This document shows, piece by piece, positions 18,116 through 26,500 of a DNA stretch of 64,000 bases. Both the position numbers and the translations under genes were made by a program. The first letter of the stretch is position 1, and each line of letters opens with the position of its first letter. The notes under the pieces are model-generated. The model made no database searches and had not been told where the DNA came from. It worked only from the letters and a program-made list of their open reading frames with translations. This DNA is from DASTFP01 sp963816855 (GTDB taxonomy: Bacteria; Verrucomicrobiota; Verrucomicrobiia; Chthoniobacterales; Terrimicrobiaceae): positions 1-64,000 of the forward strand of contig CAWFMA010000036.1 in assembly GCA_963816855.1 (NCBI GenBank). The letters are read 5' to 3'.

Positions 18116-19909
18116 TCAAGCCAGAGCGGGCGCCGGTTCGGTTATCGGGCGTTTGAGGAAAAACAGGGTTCCCGCGGTGACGATGGTTCCCGCAAGAATG
18201 GCAATCCCGTAAGCCATAAGGTTTGTTACCGCCCCGGGAATGATAGCAGCGAAAATTCCGCCGTGCGGAACCAGAAGTTTCACTCCGCTAACCATCGAGA
18301 TTGCGCCCGTGATTGCCGAGCCAGCGATGAGCGCCGGAATGACGCGGATGGGGTCCTTCGCCGCAAAGGGAATCGCTCCTTCGGTGATAAAGGAAAGCCC
18401 AAGCACCAGCGCCGGTCCGGCCGCCTCGCGTTCTTCGAGATCGAATTTGTCCTTGAAGAGAAAGCACGCCAATGCCAGGCCGAGCGGCGGCGTCATTCCG
18501 GCGGCCATGACCGCGGCCATCGGAGCGTAGATCTTGCTCGCAAGCAATCCGACCGCGAAAGCATAGGCTGCCTTGTTGATCGGTCCGCCCATATCAAAGG
18601 CCATCATCGCTCCGAGGATGATACCCAGCACCACGGCGTTGGCGCCCTGCATGCCAAGAAGCCAGGCATTCATCGTGTTGTTCAACCAGGACACGGGCGG
18701 CGCGATCACATAGATCATCAGGAGACCAATCCCGAGAGTCGACAAAAACGGCAGGATCAGCACGGGCTTTAGTCCTTCGAGAGTTGCCGGCAGGCGAATC
18801 TTATCGGCGAGGAACTTTGTGAGGTAGCCAGCCAGAAAACCGGAGAATATTCCGCCAATGAAACCGGCGCCCAGACTCTGTGCCAGGAACCCTCCTACCA
18901 TTCCGGGAGCGATGCCCGGGCGATCGGCAATCGAATAGGCAATGAATCCAGAAAATACTGCGATAAACAGGCGAAACGCCGTATCCCCTCCGATTTTCAT
19001 CAGCGCGGCCGCCAGCGTCCCTTCAGGATATGCTCCTTGCTGGATACCTCCGATAGCAAACGCGAGAGCAATGGAAAGTCCACCGGCGACCACCAGCGGC
19101 AGCATATACGAAACACCGGTCATCAAATGCTTGTAGGGGCCGGTTCGCGACTTCGCTCGTTCGGCTTTGGCCTTGTCGACCGCTCCGGCCAACCCTCCGC
19201 CTCCGGCGTCGCCTCCTACCGGCGCTTCAAGAGCCTTCCTTAAGACGTCCTGGCCGGCATGCATGGCTTGCTTGGTGCCGGTCATGTAGAGACGCTTGCC
19301 TCCAAAGCGGGAGGTATCGACATTTGTCTCCGCGGCGATGACGACCGCATCGGCCGCCGCAATGTCTTCCGGCGTGAGCTGATTTTTTGCCCCAACCGAC
19401 CCTTGCGTCTCAACCTTGATCGAGTGACCAAGCGCCTTGGCGGCTTTCTCCAGGGCCGCCGCGGCCATGAATGTGTGGGCTATTCCCGTCGGACAAGAAG
19501 TGATCCCCACGAACCGCTTGCCGCCGCTGGCTGCCGCTGGCGCCGGTTTGGCCGCCTCGGGCGCAACCTTCTCCGGCGCCGGCGCTTGAGAAACCGGCTC
19601 CGGGGGCAGCAACGATAACGCCGAACCAATTACCCCCCTGGTATTGCGAATCGCCTCGCTCGTCGAGGTCTCAAAGATTGGCTTTCCCGCGAAGCGTGCC
19701 GGCTCGATCCGAATATCCGTGGCCAGAATCACAACATCGGCCGTTTGAATGTCTTCGTCTGTGAATACCCCCTTCTTGCCCGCCGAACCCTGTGTCTCCA
19801 CTTTGATTTGATGGCCCAAGGAAGTTGCCACTTTCTTCAGCGCTTCCGCCGCCATGAGAGTGTGCGCAATGCCGGTGGGACACGAGGTGACAGCAATAAT
19901 TTTTTTCAT
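18116..19909 (-). CDS. fruA: fructose-specific PTS permease EIIB'BC
   Basis: This 597-residue protein imports fructose and phosphorylates it to fructose 1-phosphate. Two EIIB domains of the fructose type are in tandem: residues 1-100 with Cys10 (AVTSCPTGIAHTLMAAEAL) and 132-235 with Cys139 (GITSCPTGIAHTFMAAAAL). They are joined by an Ala/Pro-rich linker (about 104-130). The EIIC membrane part (about 255-590) has many hydrophobic segments (LPLVVAGGLSIALAFAIGG, GFLAQSLGAGFIGG). Both cysteines are kept, unlike E. coli FruA where the first copy is degenerate. ATG 19909 has AAGAGG nine bases upstream. It is the first gene of the fru operon. Confidence 0.95.
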   Translation of the reverse strand: MKKIIAVTSCPTGIAHTLMAAEALKKVATSLGHQIKVETQGSAGKKGVFTDEDIQTADVVILATDIRIEPARFAGKPIFETSTSEAIRNTRGVIGSALSLLPPEPVSQAPAPEKVAPEAAKPAPAAASGGKRFVGITSCPTGIAHTFMAAAALEKAAKALGHSIKVETQGSVGAKNQLTPEDIAAADAVVIAAETNVDTSRFGGKRLYMTGTKQAMHAGQDVLRKALEAPVGGDAGGGGLAGAVDKAKAERAKSRTGPYKHLMTGVSYMLPLVVAGGLSIALAFAIGGIQQGAYPEGTLAAALMKIGGDTAFRLFIAVFSGFIAYSIADRPGIAPGMVGGFLAQSLGAGFIGGIFSGFLAGYLTKFLADKIRLPATLEGLKPVLILPFLSTLGIGLLMIYVIAPPVSWLNNTMNAWLLGMQGANAVVLGIILGAMMAFDMGGPINKAAYAFAVGLLASKIYAPMAAVMAAGMTPPLGLALACFLFKDKFDLEEREAAGPALVLGLSFITEGAIPFAAKDPIRVIPALIAGSAITGAISMVSGVKLLVPHGGIFAAIIPGAVTNLMAYGIAILAGTIVTAGTLFFLKRPITEPAPALA

Positions 19910-19998
19910 AGGGGAGCCTCTTGGAAAATTTTGGGGGGATTCTGCCGGTTATTCCCCGCAAGGCAAGAACTGTCGCGTTGGTCCGTTTTTTCCAACAA

Positions 19999-20010
19999 TT
20001 GCGGTCGCAA
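19999..20010. promoter_or_regulatory. candidate operator upstream of fruA
   Basis: The inverted repeat TTGCG-GT-CGCAA has perfect 5-bp arms and lies about 90 bases upstream of the fruA start codon. It could bind a dimeric regulator, for example of the LacI type. No regulator gene is next to the operon, and the site does not match the Cra consensus, so this is a weak inference. Confidence 0.3.
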
Positions 20011-20130
20011 GCCGTTCGGTCGGTCGGCTTCTCTCGTCGCTTGCGCTTGAAGACAGGGGGACCAATTTTTCTGGCAGAAAGCGGATCAAGGGTAAATCCA
20101 GAAAGGAAGTTCCTGCCGAGGAAACTTTAA

Positions 20131-20145
20131 TGCAATAGACTTGCA
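20131..20145. promoter_or_regulatory. candidate Fur/Zur-type operator
   Basis: TGCAATAGACTTGCA is a perfect inverted repeat (TGCAA, five-base spacer, TTGCA) with weaker symmetry in the flanking A/T bases. Fur-superfamily regulators of several non-gamma-proteobacterial lineages bind TGCAA/TTGCA half-sites. It lies about 140 bases before the first gene of a unit that includes a zinc/manganese-type ABC transporter, which fits metal control. A Fur-family gene is present at 29203. Confidence 0.4.
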
Positions 20146-20286
20146 GTTTGTCTGTCACCCGAGCAGATTCTGGGCACATGAGGTTTGCCGCGGCAGTTTC
20201 CGTTATTTGCTTTCGGTCGTCGAAACCCGCGGGGATCCCGGGACGACGCATTTCCGGATTGCTCTCCGGTCGGAAATAAATGCGCC

Positions 20287-20709
20287 ATGCGCGGCACGCC
20301 CTGGCTCCGTTTGTTGTTGACGGCCGCCGCCCTGGCGATAGCGGGCGTTCCAGTCTTTTTGACAACCGGGGCCCAGAAGCCTGCTGACGGGCCTGCTCCC
20401 CCGACCCGGCCAGCGCCGACCGCGCGACAATTGACCCTCTCGATCATCACCGCTCCTGCGGCACGATCCATCGGTGCGACTTATCTCGGCCGCGAACTGA
20501 TTTCGCCCTCCACAGCCGGCGGGACCTTTTCGGGAACGATCAGCCTTCCGGCCGGTCCCGCAGACCTTGTGGTAACGGCGGAATGGCCCGGTCGAGAACC
20601 GGCCGCCGTGCGCGTAAGCGCTTCGGACGAAAGCGGACCGCTGGCCGACGCGTCATTCTGGGGACGGGAAAGGGTCGAGGAGGTCGTAACCATTCCGGAA
20701 ACCCAGTAG
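20287..20709 (+). CDS. small exported or membrane-anchored protein, unknown
   Basis: I do not recognise this 140-residue protein. It starts with MRGTPWLRLLLTAAALAIAGV, a signal peptide or anchor. A Pro/Ala-rich segment follows (PADGPAPPTRPAPTARQ), then about 80 residues of beta-type sequence (LTLSIITAPAARSIGATYLG, GGTFSGTISLPAGPADLVVT, EWPGREPAAVRVSA). It looks like a small Ig-like or C-type lectin-free beta domain outside the cytoplasm. The stop codon TAG overlaps the GTG start of the ABC ATPase (TAGTG), so it is translated with the transporter and may be an accessory part of it. A solute-binding lipoprotein is otherwise missing here, but this protein is far too short to be one. Confidence 0.65.
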   Translation: MRGTPWLRLLLTAAALAIAGVPVFLTTGAQKPADGPAPPTRPAPTARQLTLSIITAPAARSIGATYLGRELISPSTAGGTFSGTISLPAGPADLVVTAEWPGREPAAVRVSASDESGPLADASFWGRERVEEVVTIPETQ

Positions 20710-21437
20710 TGGATGGCGTTCTAACGATCGAGGATTTGACGGTTTGTTACAACCGGATTCCGGCGGTGCATCATCTGAATGCGCAATTCCGAAGCGGCTC
20801 GTGCGTGGGATTGCTGGGGCCCAACGGCGCGGGCAAGACGACGTTTCTGAAGGCGCTCGCCGGCCTCCTGCCGGTCGAAACCGGGCAAGTTCGCTTCGGA
20901 GGCCGGGACCTGACGAACGAACGTCTCATCAACTACGTGCCTCAAAGAGAGACGGTCGACTGGGACTTCCCGATCACCGTGCGCGGTCTGGTCGAAATGG
21001 GCCGCTACTCGGTGCTCGGCCCATGGAAATCGTTCGGCGCTCAGGACGATGCGATCGTCGAAGAGGCGATTCTTATTGCAGATCTGGGCGCGTTTGCCGA
21101 CAGGCAGATTAAAGCGCTCTCGGGCGGACAGCAGCAACGGGCCTTCCTCTCTCGAGCCTGGGCTCAGGAGGCGGAAATCTACCTTCTTGACGAACCCTTT
21201 GGCGGGTTGGACAAGAACGCGGCCAAAGCTCTCGCCGCGGCCGTTCACCGTCTTCGGGATTCCGGCAAGCTCCTTCTCGTTTCGCACCACAATCTGGCCG
21301 ATGCCGGCGATCTCTTCGACCACGCCCTTATCCTTAACGGCGAGCTCGTGGCATTTGGAGAAACCTCACAAACGTTGACCAAGGAAAATATCGGGCGCGC
21401 TTATTCCACCGAGATTTTCAGCGGCAAAGGGAGATGA
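20709..21437 (+). CDS. zinc/manganese-type ABC transporter ATP-binding protein
   Basis: The 242-residue ATPase belongs to the ZnuC/MntB/TroB group. Walker A is GPNGAGKTTF (about 38-47), the Q-loop region has NYVPQRETVDWDFPITVRGL (a pattern typical of the metal group), signature LSGGQQQRAF, Walker B IYLLDEPFGGLD and the H-loop VSHHNL. Start GTG 20709 overlaps the stop of the upstream small gene; upstream in-frame sequence has no family likeness. Its stop overlaps the start of the permease gene by 4 bases (ATGA at 21434). Metal specificity (Zn or Mn) cannot be read from the sequence. Confidence 0.9.
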   Translation: MDGVLTIEDLTVCYNRIPAVHHLNAQFRSGSCVGLLGPNGAGKTTFLKALAGLLPVETGQVRFGGRDLTNERLINYVPQRETVDWDFPITVRGLVEMGRYSVLGPWKSFGAQDDAIVEEAILIADLGAFADRQIKALSGGQQQRAFLSRAWAQEAEIYLLDEPFGGLDKNAAKALAAAVHRLRDSGKLLLVSHHNLADAGDLFDHALILNGELVAFGETSQTLTKENIGRAYSTEIFSGKGR

Positions 21438-22315
21438 ACTGGTTTTTAGAGCCGTTTCAGTACGAATTCATGCAAAGGGCTCTGCTCGCCTGTGTGCTTA
21501 TTGGATTCACCAACGGCTTCCTGGGCGCCTATGTCGTTCTCCGACGCCTCTCGCTGGTGGCGGACGCTCTCTCTCATTCGATGCTTCCGGGTCTTGCCTT
21601 GGCGGCAATGCTGCTCGGACTAAATCCGGGCGGGCTCCTGCTGGGCGGCATGTTCGCCGCCGTTTTCGTGGCGCTGGGCGGACATCTGATCGCCAGCAGC
21701 TCGCGCGTGAAAGATGAAACCGCAGTGGCAGCCCTCTATATCATCGCGTTCGCCCTGGGAATAGCCCTGATCAAGTACGCCCGGGTCAAGGTCAGTCTGG
21801 AACACTTTCTTTTCGGCAACATCCTCGGGCTGGCCAACGCCGATCTATGGACGAGCTATACCGTTACTGTTTTCACGCTTCTCTGCCTCGTCGCCCTTCA
21901 GCGTCCCTTGCTGTTGACGCTTTTCGAAGCCTCGATTGCGCGGACTCAAGGGATCCGTGTCGGACTGTTGCTTGGCCTCCTGGTCGTTCTCATCGTGCTG
22001 GCCATGGTTTCCTCGTTGCAGGCGGTCGGGGTGCTGCTCTCGCTGGGCCTTCTCGTTTTGCCCGCCGCCACCATCTACCTTCTTTGGGACTCCTGCAGCG
22101 CCATGTCTTGGGGTGGCGGGGTCATCGGAGTCGTGGGCGCCGTTGCGGGCTTGCTGATCTCTTTCTGGACGAATATCCCCTCGGGTCCCGCCATTGTCAT
22201 GGTCCTGGGAACCTTGTTTTCCGCGGCTTTCCTGTTCGGCCCGAAATATGGGGTAGCTTCGCGATGGTTGCACCGGCGGCACCTGCACGAGGAATCCCTG
22301 CGGCGTTGGAAATAG
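21434..22315 (+). CDS. zinc/manganese-type ABC transporter permease (ABC-3 family)
   Basis: The 293-residue protein is a ZnuB/MntA/TroC-like permease with about eight or nine transmembrane helices. Family marks are GAYVVLRRLSLVADALSHSM near residues 31-50, where ALSH is typical of the metal ABC-3 fold, SSRVKDETAVAALYIIAFALG and VSSLQAVGVLLSLGLLVLPA. The C-terminal RWLHRRHLHEESLRRWK is charged and cytosolic, with several histidines. It overlaps the ATPase gene by four bases. No binding-protein gene follows; rpsA starts about 150 bases downstream. So the binding protein must be encoded elsewhere. Confidence 0.9.
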   Translation: MNWFLEPFQYEFMQRALLACVLIGFTNGFLGAYVVLRRLSLVADALSHSMLPGLALAAMLLGLNPGGLLLGGMFAAVFVALGGHLIASSSRVKDETAVAALYIIAFALGIALIKYARVKVSLEHFLFGNILGLANADLWTSYTVTVFTLLCLVALQRPLLLTLFEASIARTQGIRVGLLLGLLVVLIVLAMVSSLQAVGVLLSLGLLVLPAATIYLLWDSCSAMSWGGGVIGVVGAVAGLLISFWTNIPSGPAIVMVLGTLFSAAFLFGPKYGVASRWLHRRHLHEESLRRWK

Positions 22316-22465
22316 GCACCGCATGGCACGCTTATTTTAGTTGCTTTCCATCGACAACTTCCTATCCTAGCAAACCCGTTAGTGACCGGATGCGGAGTCC
22401 TGTCGACGCGATTTTTTCGTTCAAAGGGCGGATCGGGGGACGGAACATCAATTAAAAACAACATC

Positions 22466-24160
22466 ATGGCCATTATGGCAGAACTGCAGGAACTGATCAC
22501 CAACTCGGTAAAGAACTACCGCGAGGGGAGCATCGTCAAAGGGCATATTCTCGAAGTCCGACCCCGCGAATTTCTCGTGGACATCGGTTACAAGAGCGAG
22601 GGGGTGATTCCTGCAAGCGAATTCGAGGACCCCTCGGACGTTGAGGTTGGCGACGAGATCGAGGTCCTCTTGGAACGGCTTGAAAATGACGAGGGGATGG
22701 TCGTGCTTTCCAAGGAAAAGGCCGCCGCGCGCCAGAATTGGGAGAAAATCGTTTCCGTTTTCAAGGGCGAGGGTCTGATCAAAGGAAAGGTCAAAGCGGT
22801 CGTAAAAGGCGGCCTCACGGTCAATGTCGGCGTTGAGGCCTTTCTTCCCGCTTCGCAGATCGACATCGTGCCCCCCAAAGACTTGCAGGGATTTGTCGGA
22901 AACACCTACGATTTCAAAATCGTCAAGATCAACGAGGACCGCAAAAACGTGGTCCTTAGCCGCCGGGAAATCATCGAGCAGGAGCGCGCGGAGAAGCGGC
23001 ACAGATTTTTGAGCAATGCCAAGATCGGCGACAAGGTCGCGGGGACGGTCAAAAATATCACCGATTTTGGCGCCTTCATCGACTTGGATGGAATCGATGG
23101 CCTCCTGCATGTTACGGACATGTCGTGGGCCCGGTTGAGTCATCCGGGTGAACTTCTCAAGGTCGGCCAGCACGTTGAGGTGCAGGTGCTGGATATCAAC
23201 AAAGAAAAGGAACGCGTTTCGCTGGGCGTCAAGCAGATGCAGTCCAACCCTTGGGACCGCATCGAAGAGCGCTTCCCGGTCGGACAGAAGGTCAAAGGAA
23301 AGGTGATAAGTCTCATGCCTTACGGCGCCTTCGTCCAGATCGAAGAAGGGGTCGAGGGCCTGATTCACGTTTCGGAACTTTCTTGGACCAAGCGAGTTGC
23401 GCGCCCGTCCGACGTTCTCACTCTCGGACAGGAAATCGAAGCGGTGGTTCTGGGAGTCAATAAGGACGAACAAAAAATTTCCCTTGGCGTGCGCCAATTG
23501 GAACCGAATCCCTGGGACGAGATCGAAGTCCGCTACATGATCGGAAAGCAAGTCAAGGGAACGGTGCGAAACATGACGGCCTACGGGGCGTTTGTGGAGC
23601 TCGAGGAGGGCATCGACGGCATGATCCATGTGTCCGACCTTTCCTGGACGCGAAAGATCAATCACCCGAGCGAGGTGCTCAAGAAAGGCGACGAAGTGGA
23701 AGCGGTGGTCATCGATATCGACAAGGTGAACCAGCGGATTAGTCTTGGCACGAAGCAGCTCGAGGACGATCCTTGGAAAGAAATCGACACCCGGTTCAAA
23801 ATCGGCGATCTCGTTACCGGCACGGTGACCAAGATCACCAATTTCGGCGCCTTTGTTCAGCTTCAGGATGACATCGACGGTCTCGTTCACATTTCACAGA
23901 TCAGCGAGGATCGCGTCGAGAAGGTCAAGGATGCGTTGAAAGTCGGGCAGGAAGTCGAGGCGCGGGTTATCAAAGTGGACAAGGCGGAGCGGCGCATCGG
24001 TCTTTCCATCAAGGCGGCACACTATGACCACGATGCGCTGCGCCGGGAGGCGGAAACTCTCGACACCTTGCGTCCTGGCGAGGACATGGTCGGCCTGGCC
24101 CAGGCATTTGAAGTTGCCGAGGAGGAATACCGTCCCGGAGATTCAAAGAAAAAGAAATGA
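22466..24160 (+). CDS. rpsA: 30S ribosomal protein S1
   Basis: S1 helps mRNA bind the 30S subunit. The 564-residue protein carries six S1 (OB-fold) repeats: GSIVKGHILEVRPREFLVDI; GLIKGKVKAVVKGGLTVNV; GDKVAGTVKNITDFGAFIDL; GQKVKGKVISLMPYGAFVQI; GKQVKGTVRNMTAYGAFVEL; GDLVTGTVTKITNFGAFVQL. The last four are the strongly RNA-binding type with DGLLHVTDMSW-like ends. The C-terminus is a lysine tail (DSKKKK). ATG 22466 (MAIMAEL) or 22475 (MAEL) is preferred over a frame open from 22382. The cmk gene often found before rpsA is absent. Confidence 0.96.
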   Translation: MAIMAELQELITNSVKNYREGSIVKGHILEVRPREFLVDIGYKSEGVIPASEFEDPSDVEVGDEIEVLLERLENDEGMVVLSKEKAAARQNWEKIVSVFKGEGLIKGKVKAVVKGGLTVNVGVEAFLPASQIDIVPPKDLQGFVGNTYDFKIVKINEDRKNVVLSRREIIEQERAEKRHRFLSNAKIGDKVAGTVKNITDFGAFIDLDGIDGLLHVTDMSWARLSHPGELLKVGQHVEVQVLDINKEKERVSLGVKQMQSNPWDRIEERFPVGQKVKGKVISLMPYGAFVQIEEGVEGLIHVSELSWTKRVARPSDVLTLGQEIEAVVLGVNKDEQKISLGVRQLEPNPWDEIEVRYMIGKQVKGTVRNMTAYGAFVELEEGIDGMIHVSDLSWTRKINHPSEVLKKGDEVEAVVIDIDKVNQRISLGTKQLEDDPWKEIDTRFKIGDLVTGTVTKITNFGAFVQLQDDIDGLVHISQISEDRVEKVKDALKVGQEVEARVIKVDKAERRIGLSIKAAHYDHDALRREAETLDTLRPGEDMVGLAQAFEVAEEEYRPGDSKKKK

Positions 24161-24196
24161 GCTCCTGCGCAATTTAGAGTAAAGTTTGATACTACC

Positions 24197-24532
24197 ATGG
24201 AGAAAATAGAAGTTACGGCCTACCTCAAAACGTATTGCGGATGGAGCAACGGCGTGCGCGCCGTTCTTGCGAAGTATGACATTCCCTACAAGGAGAAAGA
24301 CATCATTAAGAACCCGGAATTCCGGTTCGAAATGGAACAACTGAGCGGCCAGCCACTCTCCCCGTGCGTCGTGGTGAACGGCGAAATGCTGGCGGACGTC
24401 AGCGGCGAAGACCTGGAGGGCTATCTTCTGGAACGTGGCTATGTTGGTTCCAACGATAAAACCACCGACGTTCCGCTTAACGCGCCCTGCACCGACGAGC
24501 AACATGAAGCAATGGTAAAGATGAAACTCTAG
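24197..24532 (+). CDS. glutaredoxin-like protein with CxxS motif
   Basis: This 111-residue thioredoxin-fold protein has the N-terminal Grx pattern VTAYLKTYCGWSNGVRAVL, with Cys14 and Ser17 where dithiol glutaredoxins have a second Cys. A conserved DIIKNPEFRFEM then leads to LSGQPLSPCVVVNGEML, where SP stands at the usual cis-proline turn and is followed by an extra Cys. A 25-residue tail has one more Cys (LNAPCTDEQ). The CxxS centre suggests monothiol chemistry, for example deglutathionylation, rather than Fe-S cluster transfer, whose carriers use CGFS. It follows rpsA by 36 bases and ends at a strong terminator. Confidence 0.83.
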   Translation: MEKIEVTAYLKTYCGWSNGVRAVLAKYDIPYKEKDIIKNPEFRFEMEQLSGQPLSPCVVVNGEMLADVSGEDLEGYLLERGYVGSNDKTTDVPLNAPCTDEQHEAMVKMKL

Positions 24533-24563
24533 AACCGGCAGGAATTTCCCTCCCGCGAAGAAA

Positions 24564-24598
24564 GCCCCGACGCTCATGGCGTCGGGGTTTTTCGTTTT
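24564..24598 (+). terminator. Rho-independent terminator after the glutaredoxin gene
   Basis: CCCCGACGC (24565-24573) pairs with GCGTCGGGG (24579-24587) across a five-base loop, and is followed at once by TTTTTCGTTTT. This is a 9-bp GC-rich stem with a T-run, the clearest intrinsic terminator in the window. It ends the rpsA-glutaredoxin unit and separates it from recQ. Confidence 0.92.
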
Positions 24599-24607
24599 CG
24601 GAGGCAG

Positions 24608-24640
24608 GTGCATTGGCGCCGCTTTTTTGATTTTTGGGAG
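24608..24640 (+). repeat. inverted-repeat arm left of recQ (copy of the tatC start)
   Basis: The 33 bases here, starting GTGCATTGGCGCCGC, match the first 33 bases of tatC (27261 down to 27229 on the other strand) at 31 of 33 positions. The pair is inverted and about 2.6 kb apart, with recQ between. This arm lies in non-coding sequence between the terminator and the recQ start. Confidence 0.8.
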
Positions 24641-24670
24641 AGTGAGTTTTTCCTATCATTCCCCGGCTCG

Positions 24671-26500
24671 ATGTCCCGCCTGCTCAACACGCTGAAGAAT
24701 GTTTTTGGATACGGCGAATTCCGACCCCTGCAAAGGGAGATCATCCAAGCAAGCCTCGACGGTCGCGACGTTTTTGCCCTTCTTCCCACCGGAGGCGGAA
24801 AATCCCTCTGCTTTCAGCTGCCCGCCCTGCTTCGCGACGGCTTGACCGTGGTCGTCTCGCCGCTGATCGCGTTGATGAAGGACCAGGTCGATCAGCTCCA
24901 GGAGACCGGCATCGCGGCGACCTTCCTCAATTCAACCCTCGGAGCCTCTGAAGCGAGGGCTCGCCTCCGTCGCCTCCACAATGGCGAATTTCGCTTGCTC
25001 TACGCCGCGCCCGAACGGCTCATGCTGGAAGACTGGAAGAGCAATCTTCGTTCGTGGAATGTCACGGCGCTGGCGATTGACGAAGCGCACTGCATTTCCG
25101 AATGGGGACATGATTTTCGACCCGAGTATCGCCAACTCGCGGACCTTCGGAAACTCCTTCCCGGAGTGCCGGTAATGGCCTTGACAGCGACCGCCACCGC
25201 CCGGGTAAGGAACGACATCGTTGCCCACCTGGATCTGTCCGATCCGGCGATCTTCGTTGGCAGCTTTAACCGCCCAAATCTTTCGTATCGGGTGGTGGCC
25301 AAAGACCAGCCGCTCCGGCAGATTTTGAGCTTTGTCGCCAAGCGCCCGAACGAAAGCGGCATTGCCTACTGCGCAACCCGGTCGAGCGCCGAGCAATTAG
25401 CTGAATCGCTCGTGAAGCGGGGCCTGGCGGCGCGCGCCTACCATGCGGGATTGGACAGCCGCACGCGCGCCGAAAACCAGGAACTCTTTCTCCGGGACGA
25501 GACGCGAATCATCTGCGCGACCATCGCCTTCGGCATGGGCATAAACAAGCCCAACGTTCGATGGGTCCTCCACCATGACCTTCCAAAGAATATTGAGGGC
25601 TACTATCAGGAAACCGGGCGCGCGGGACGCGATGGTCTTCCGGCCGATTGCGTTCTTCTCTTCAGCGCGGCGGACGCCGCCAAGCAGACGCATTTTATCC
25701 AGGAGATGTCCGATGCCCAGGCGCAGCAAGCCGCTCGCGGACAACTTCGCCAAATGATCCATTACGCCGAGTGTTCGGCTTGCCGGAGGCGCGAACTGCT
25801 CGCCTATTTCGGGGAGGACATCGCGGGCAACTGCGGCGCGTGCGACAACTGCCTTGAGCCCCGCGCCAGCTACGACGCCACCACCGTCGCCCAAAAGCTT
25901 CTCTCATGCGTTTACCGGATCCGACAGGCGAGCGGGTTTGCCACCGGGTTAAACCATGTCATTGAGGTGCTTAGGGGCGCGGAATCCGAAAAAATTCGCC
26001 GGTGGAAGCACCACGAACTCTCGACGTATCGGATCGGAGCCGAATTGACGCGGCCCGAATGGGCTGCTGTCGGCCGGGAATTGCTTCGATCGGGCTATCT
26101 CATCCAGTCCGGCGACGGATATCCAACGGTCGAAGTTTCGGCGTCCGGCTTGGAGGCTTTACGCTCGCGCAGAACCATCTCCCTGACAAAGCCTTTCGCC
26201 CAACCGAAGAGCAAGCGGACCCGGCGCGCCGGGGAAATCGAATGTGACGAGGCGCTTTTTGGCCGACTGAGGGACCTTCGAAAGGAAATCGCCGACGAGC
26301 GTGCCGTTCCTGCCTACGTGATTTTTGGCGATGCAACGCTGCGGGACATGGCCCGGAAATACCCCGTCACGCAGGAAGCCATGCGCGCGGTCTTCGGCGT
26401 CGGGGATCGCAAGCTGCGGGAGTTCGGAGCGCTCTTCGCCTCGGCAATCGCCGACTATCTCAAAACCTACCCGCGGGTCGAATTCACCACCAGGGATTGA
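24671..26500 (+). CDS. recQ: ATP-dependent DNA helicase RecQ
   Basis: RecQ unwinds DNA 3' to 5' in recombination and fork repair. The 609-residue protein has LLPTGGGKSLCF (Walker A, residues 37-48), DEAH at 137-140, ALTATAT, the motif VI-like QETGRAGRDGLP, the RQC zinc cysteines (CSACRRRELLAYF and CGACDNC) and a winged helix. It ends in an HRDC domain (about 525-600, LFGRLRDLRKEIADERAVPA). Family start MSRLLNTLKNVFGYGEFRPL sets ATG 24671; the upstream in-frame start at 24608 lies in the repeated tatC-like sequence. The 3' end overlaps the convergent tatC gene by 34 bases. Confidence 0.96.
   Translation: MSRLLNTLKNVFGYGEFRPLQREIIQASLDGRDVFALLPTGGGKSLCFQLPALLRDGLTVVVSPLIALMKDQVDQLQETGIAATFLNSTLGASEARARLRRLHNGEFRLLYAAPERLMLEDWKSNLRSWNVTALAIDEAHCISEWGHDFRPEYRQLADLRKLLPGVPVMALTATATARVRNDIVAHLDLSDPAIFVGSFNRPNLSYRVVAKDQPLRQILSFVAKRPNESGIAYCATRSSAEQLAESLVKRGLAARAYHAGLDSRTRAENQELFLRDETRIICATIAFGMGINKPNVRWVLHHDLPKNIEGYYQETGRAGRDGLPADCVLLFSAADAAKQTHFIQEMSDAQAQQAARGQLRQMIHYAECSACRRRELLAYFGEDIAGNCGACDNCLEPRASYDATTVAQKLLSCVYRIRQASGFATGLNHVIEVLRGAESEKIRRWKHHELSTYRIGAELTRPEWAAVGRELLRSGYLIQSGDGYPTVEVSASGLEALRSRRTISLTKPFAQPKSKRTRRAGEIECDEALFGRLRDLRKEIADERAVPAYVIFGDATLRDMARKYPVTQEAMRAVFGVGDRKLREFGALFASAIADYLKTYPRVEFTTRD

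Larger units (their letters stand above)
19910..20286. promoter_or_regulatory. divergent promoter region between fruA and the metal ABC operon
   Basis: This 377-bp gap holds no convincing gene. It must carry the promoters of fruA (leftward) and of the small protein plus metal transporter (rightward). Two symmetric sites stand out: TTGCG-GT-CGCAA at 19999-20010, about 90 bases before the fruA start, and TGCAA-n5-TTGCA at 20131-20145, about 140 bases before the rightward gene. A short tandem of TCGG units lies near 20015-20030. No riboswitch that I recognise is present, and no fruR gene is adjacent. Confidence 0.45.

Noticed and set aside
24608..24670. A longer start for recQ at 24608 with 21 extra residues.
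   Set aside because: The extra residues come from the tatC-like repeat arm and RecQ proteins begin near MSRLLNTLKN.
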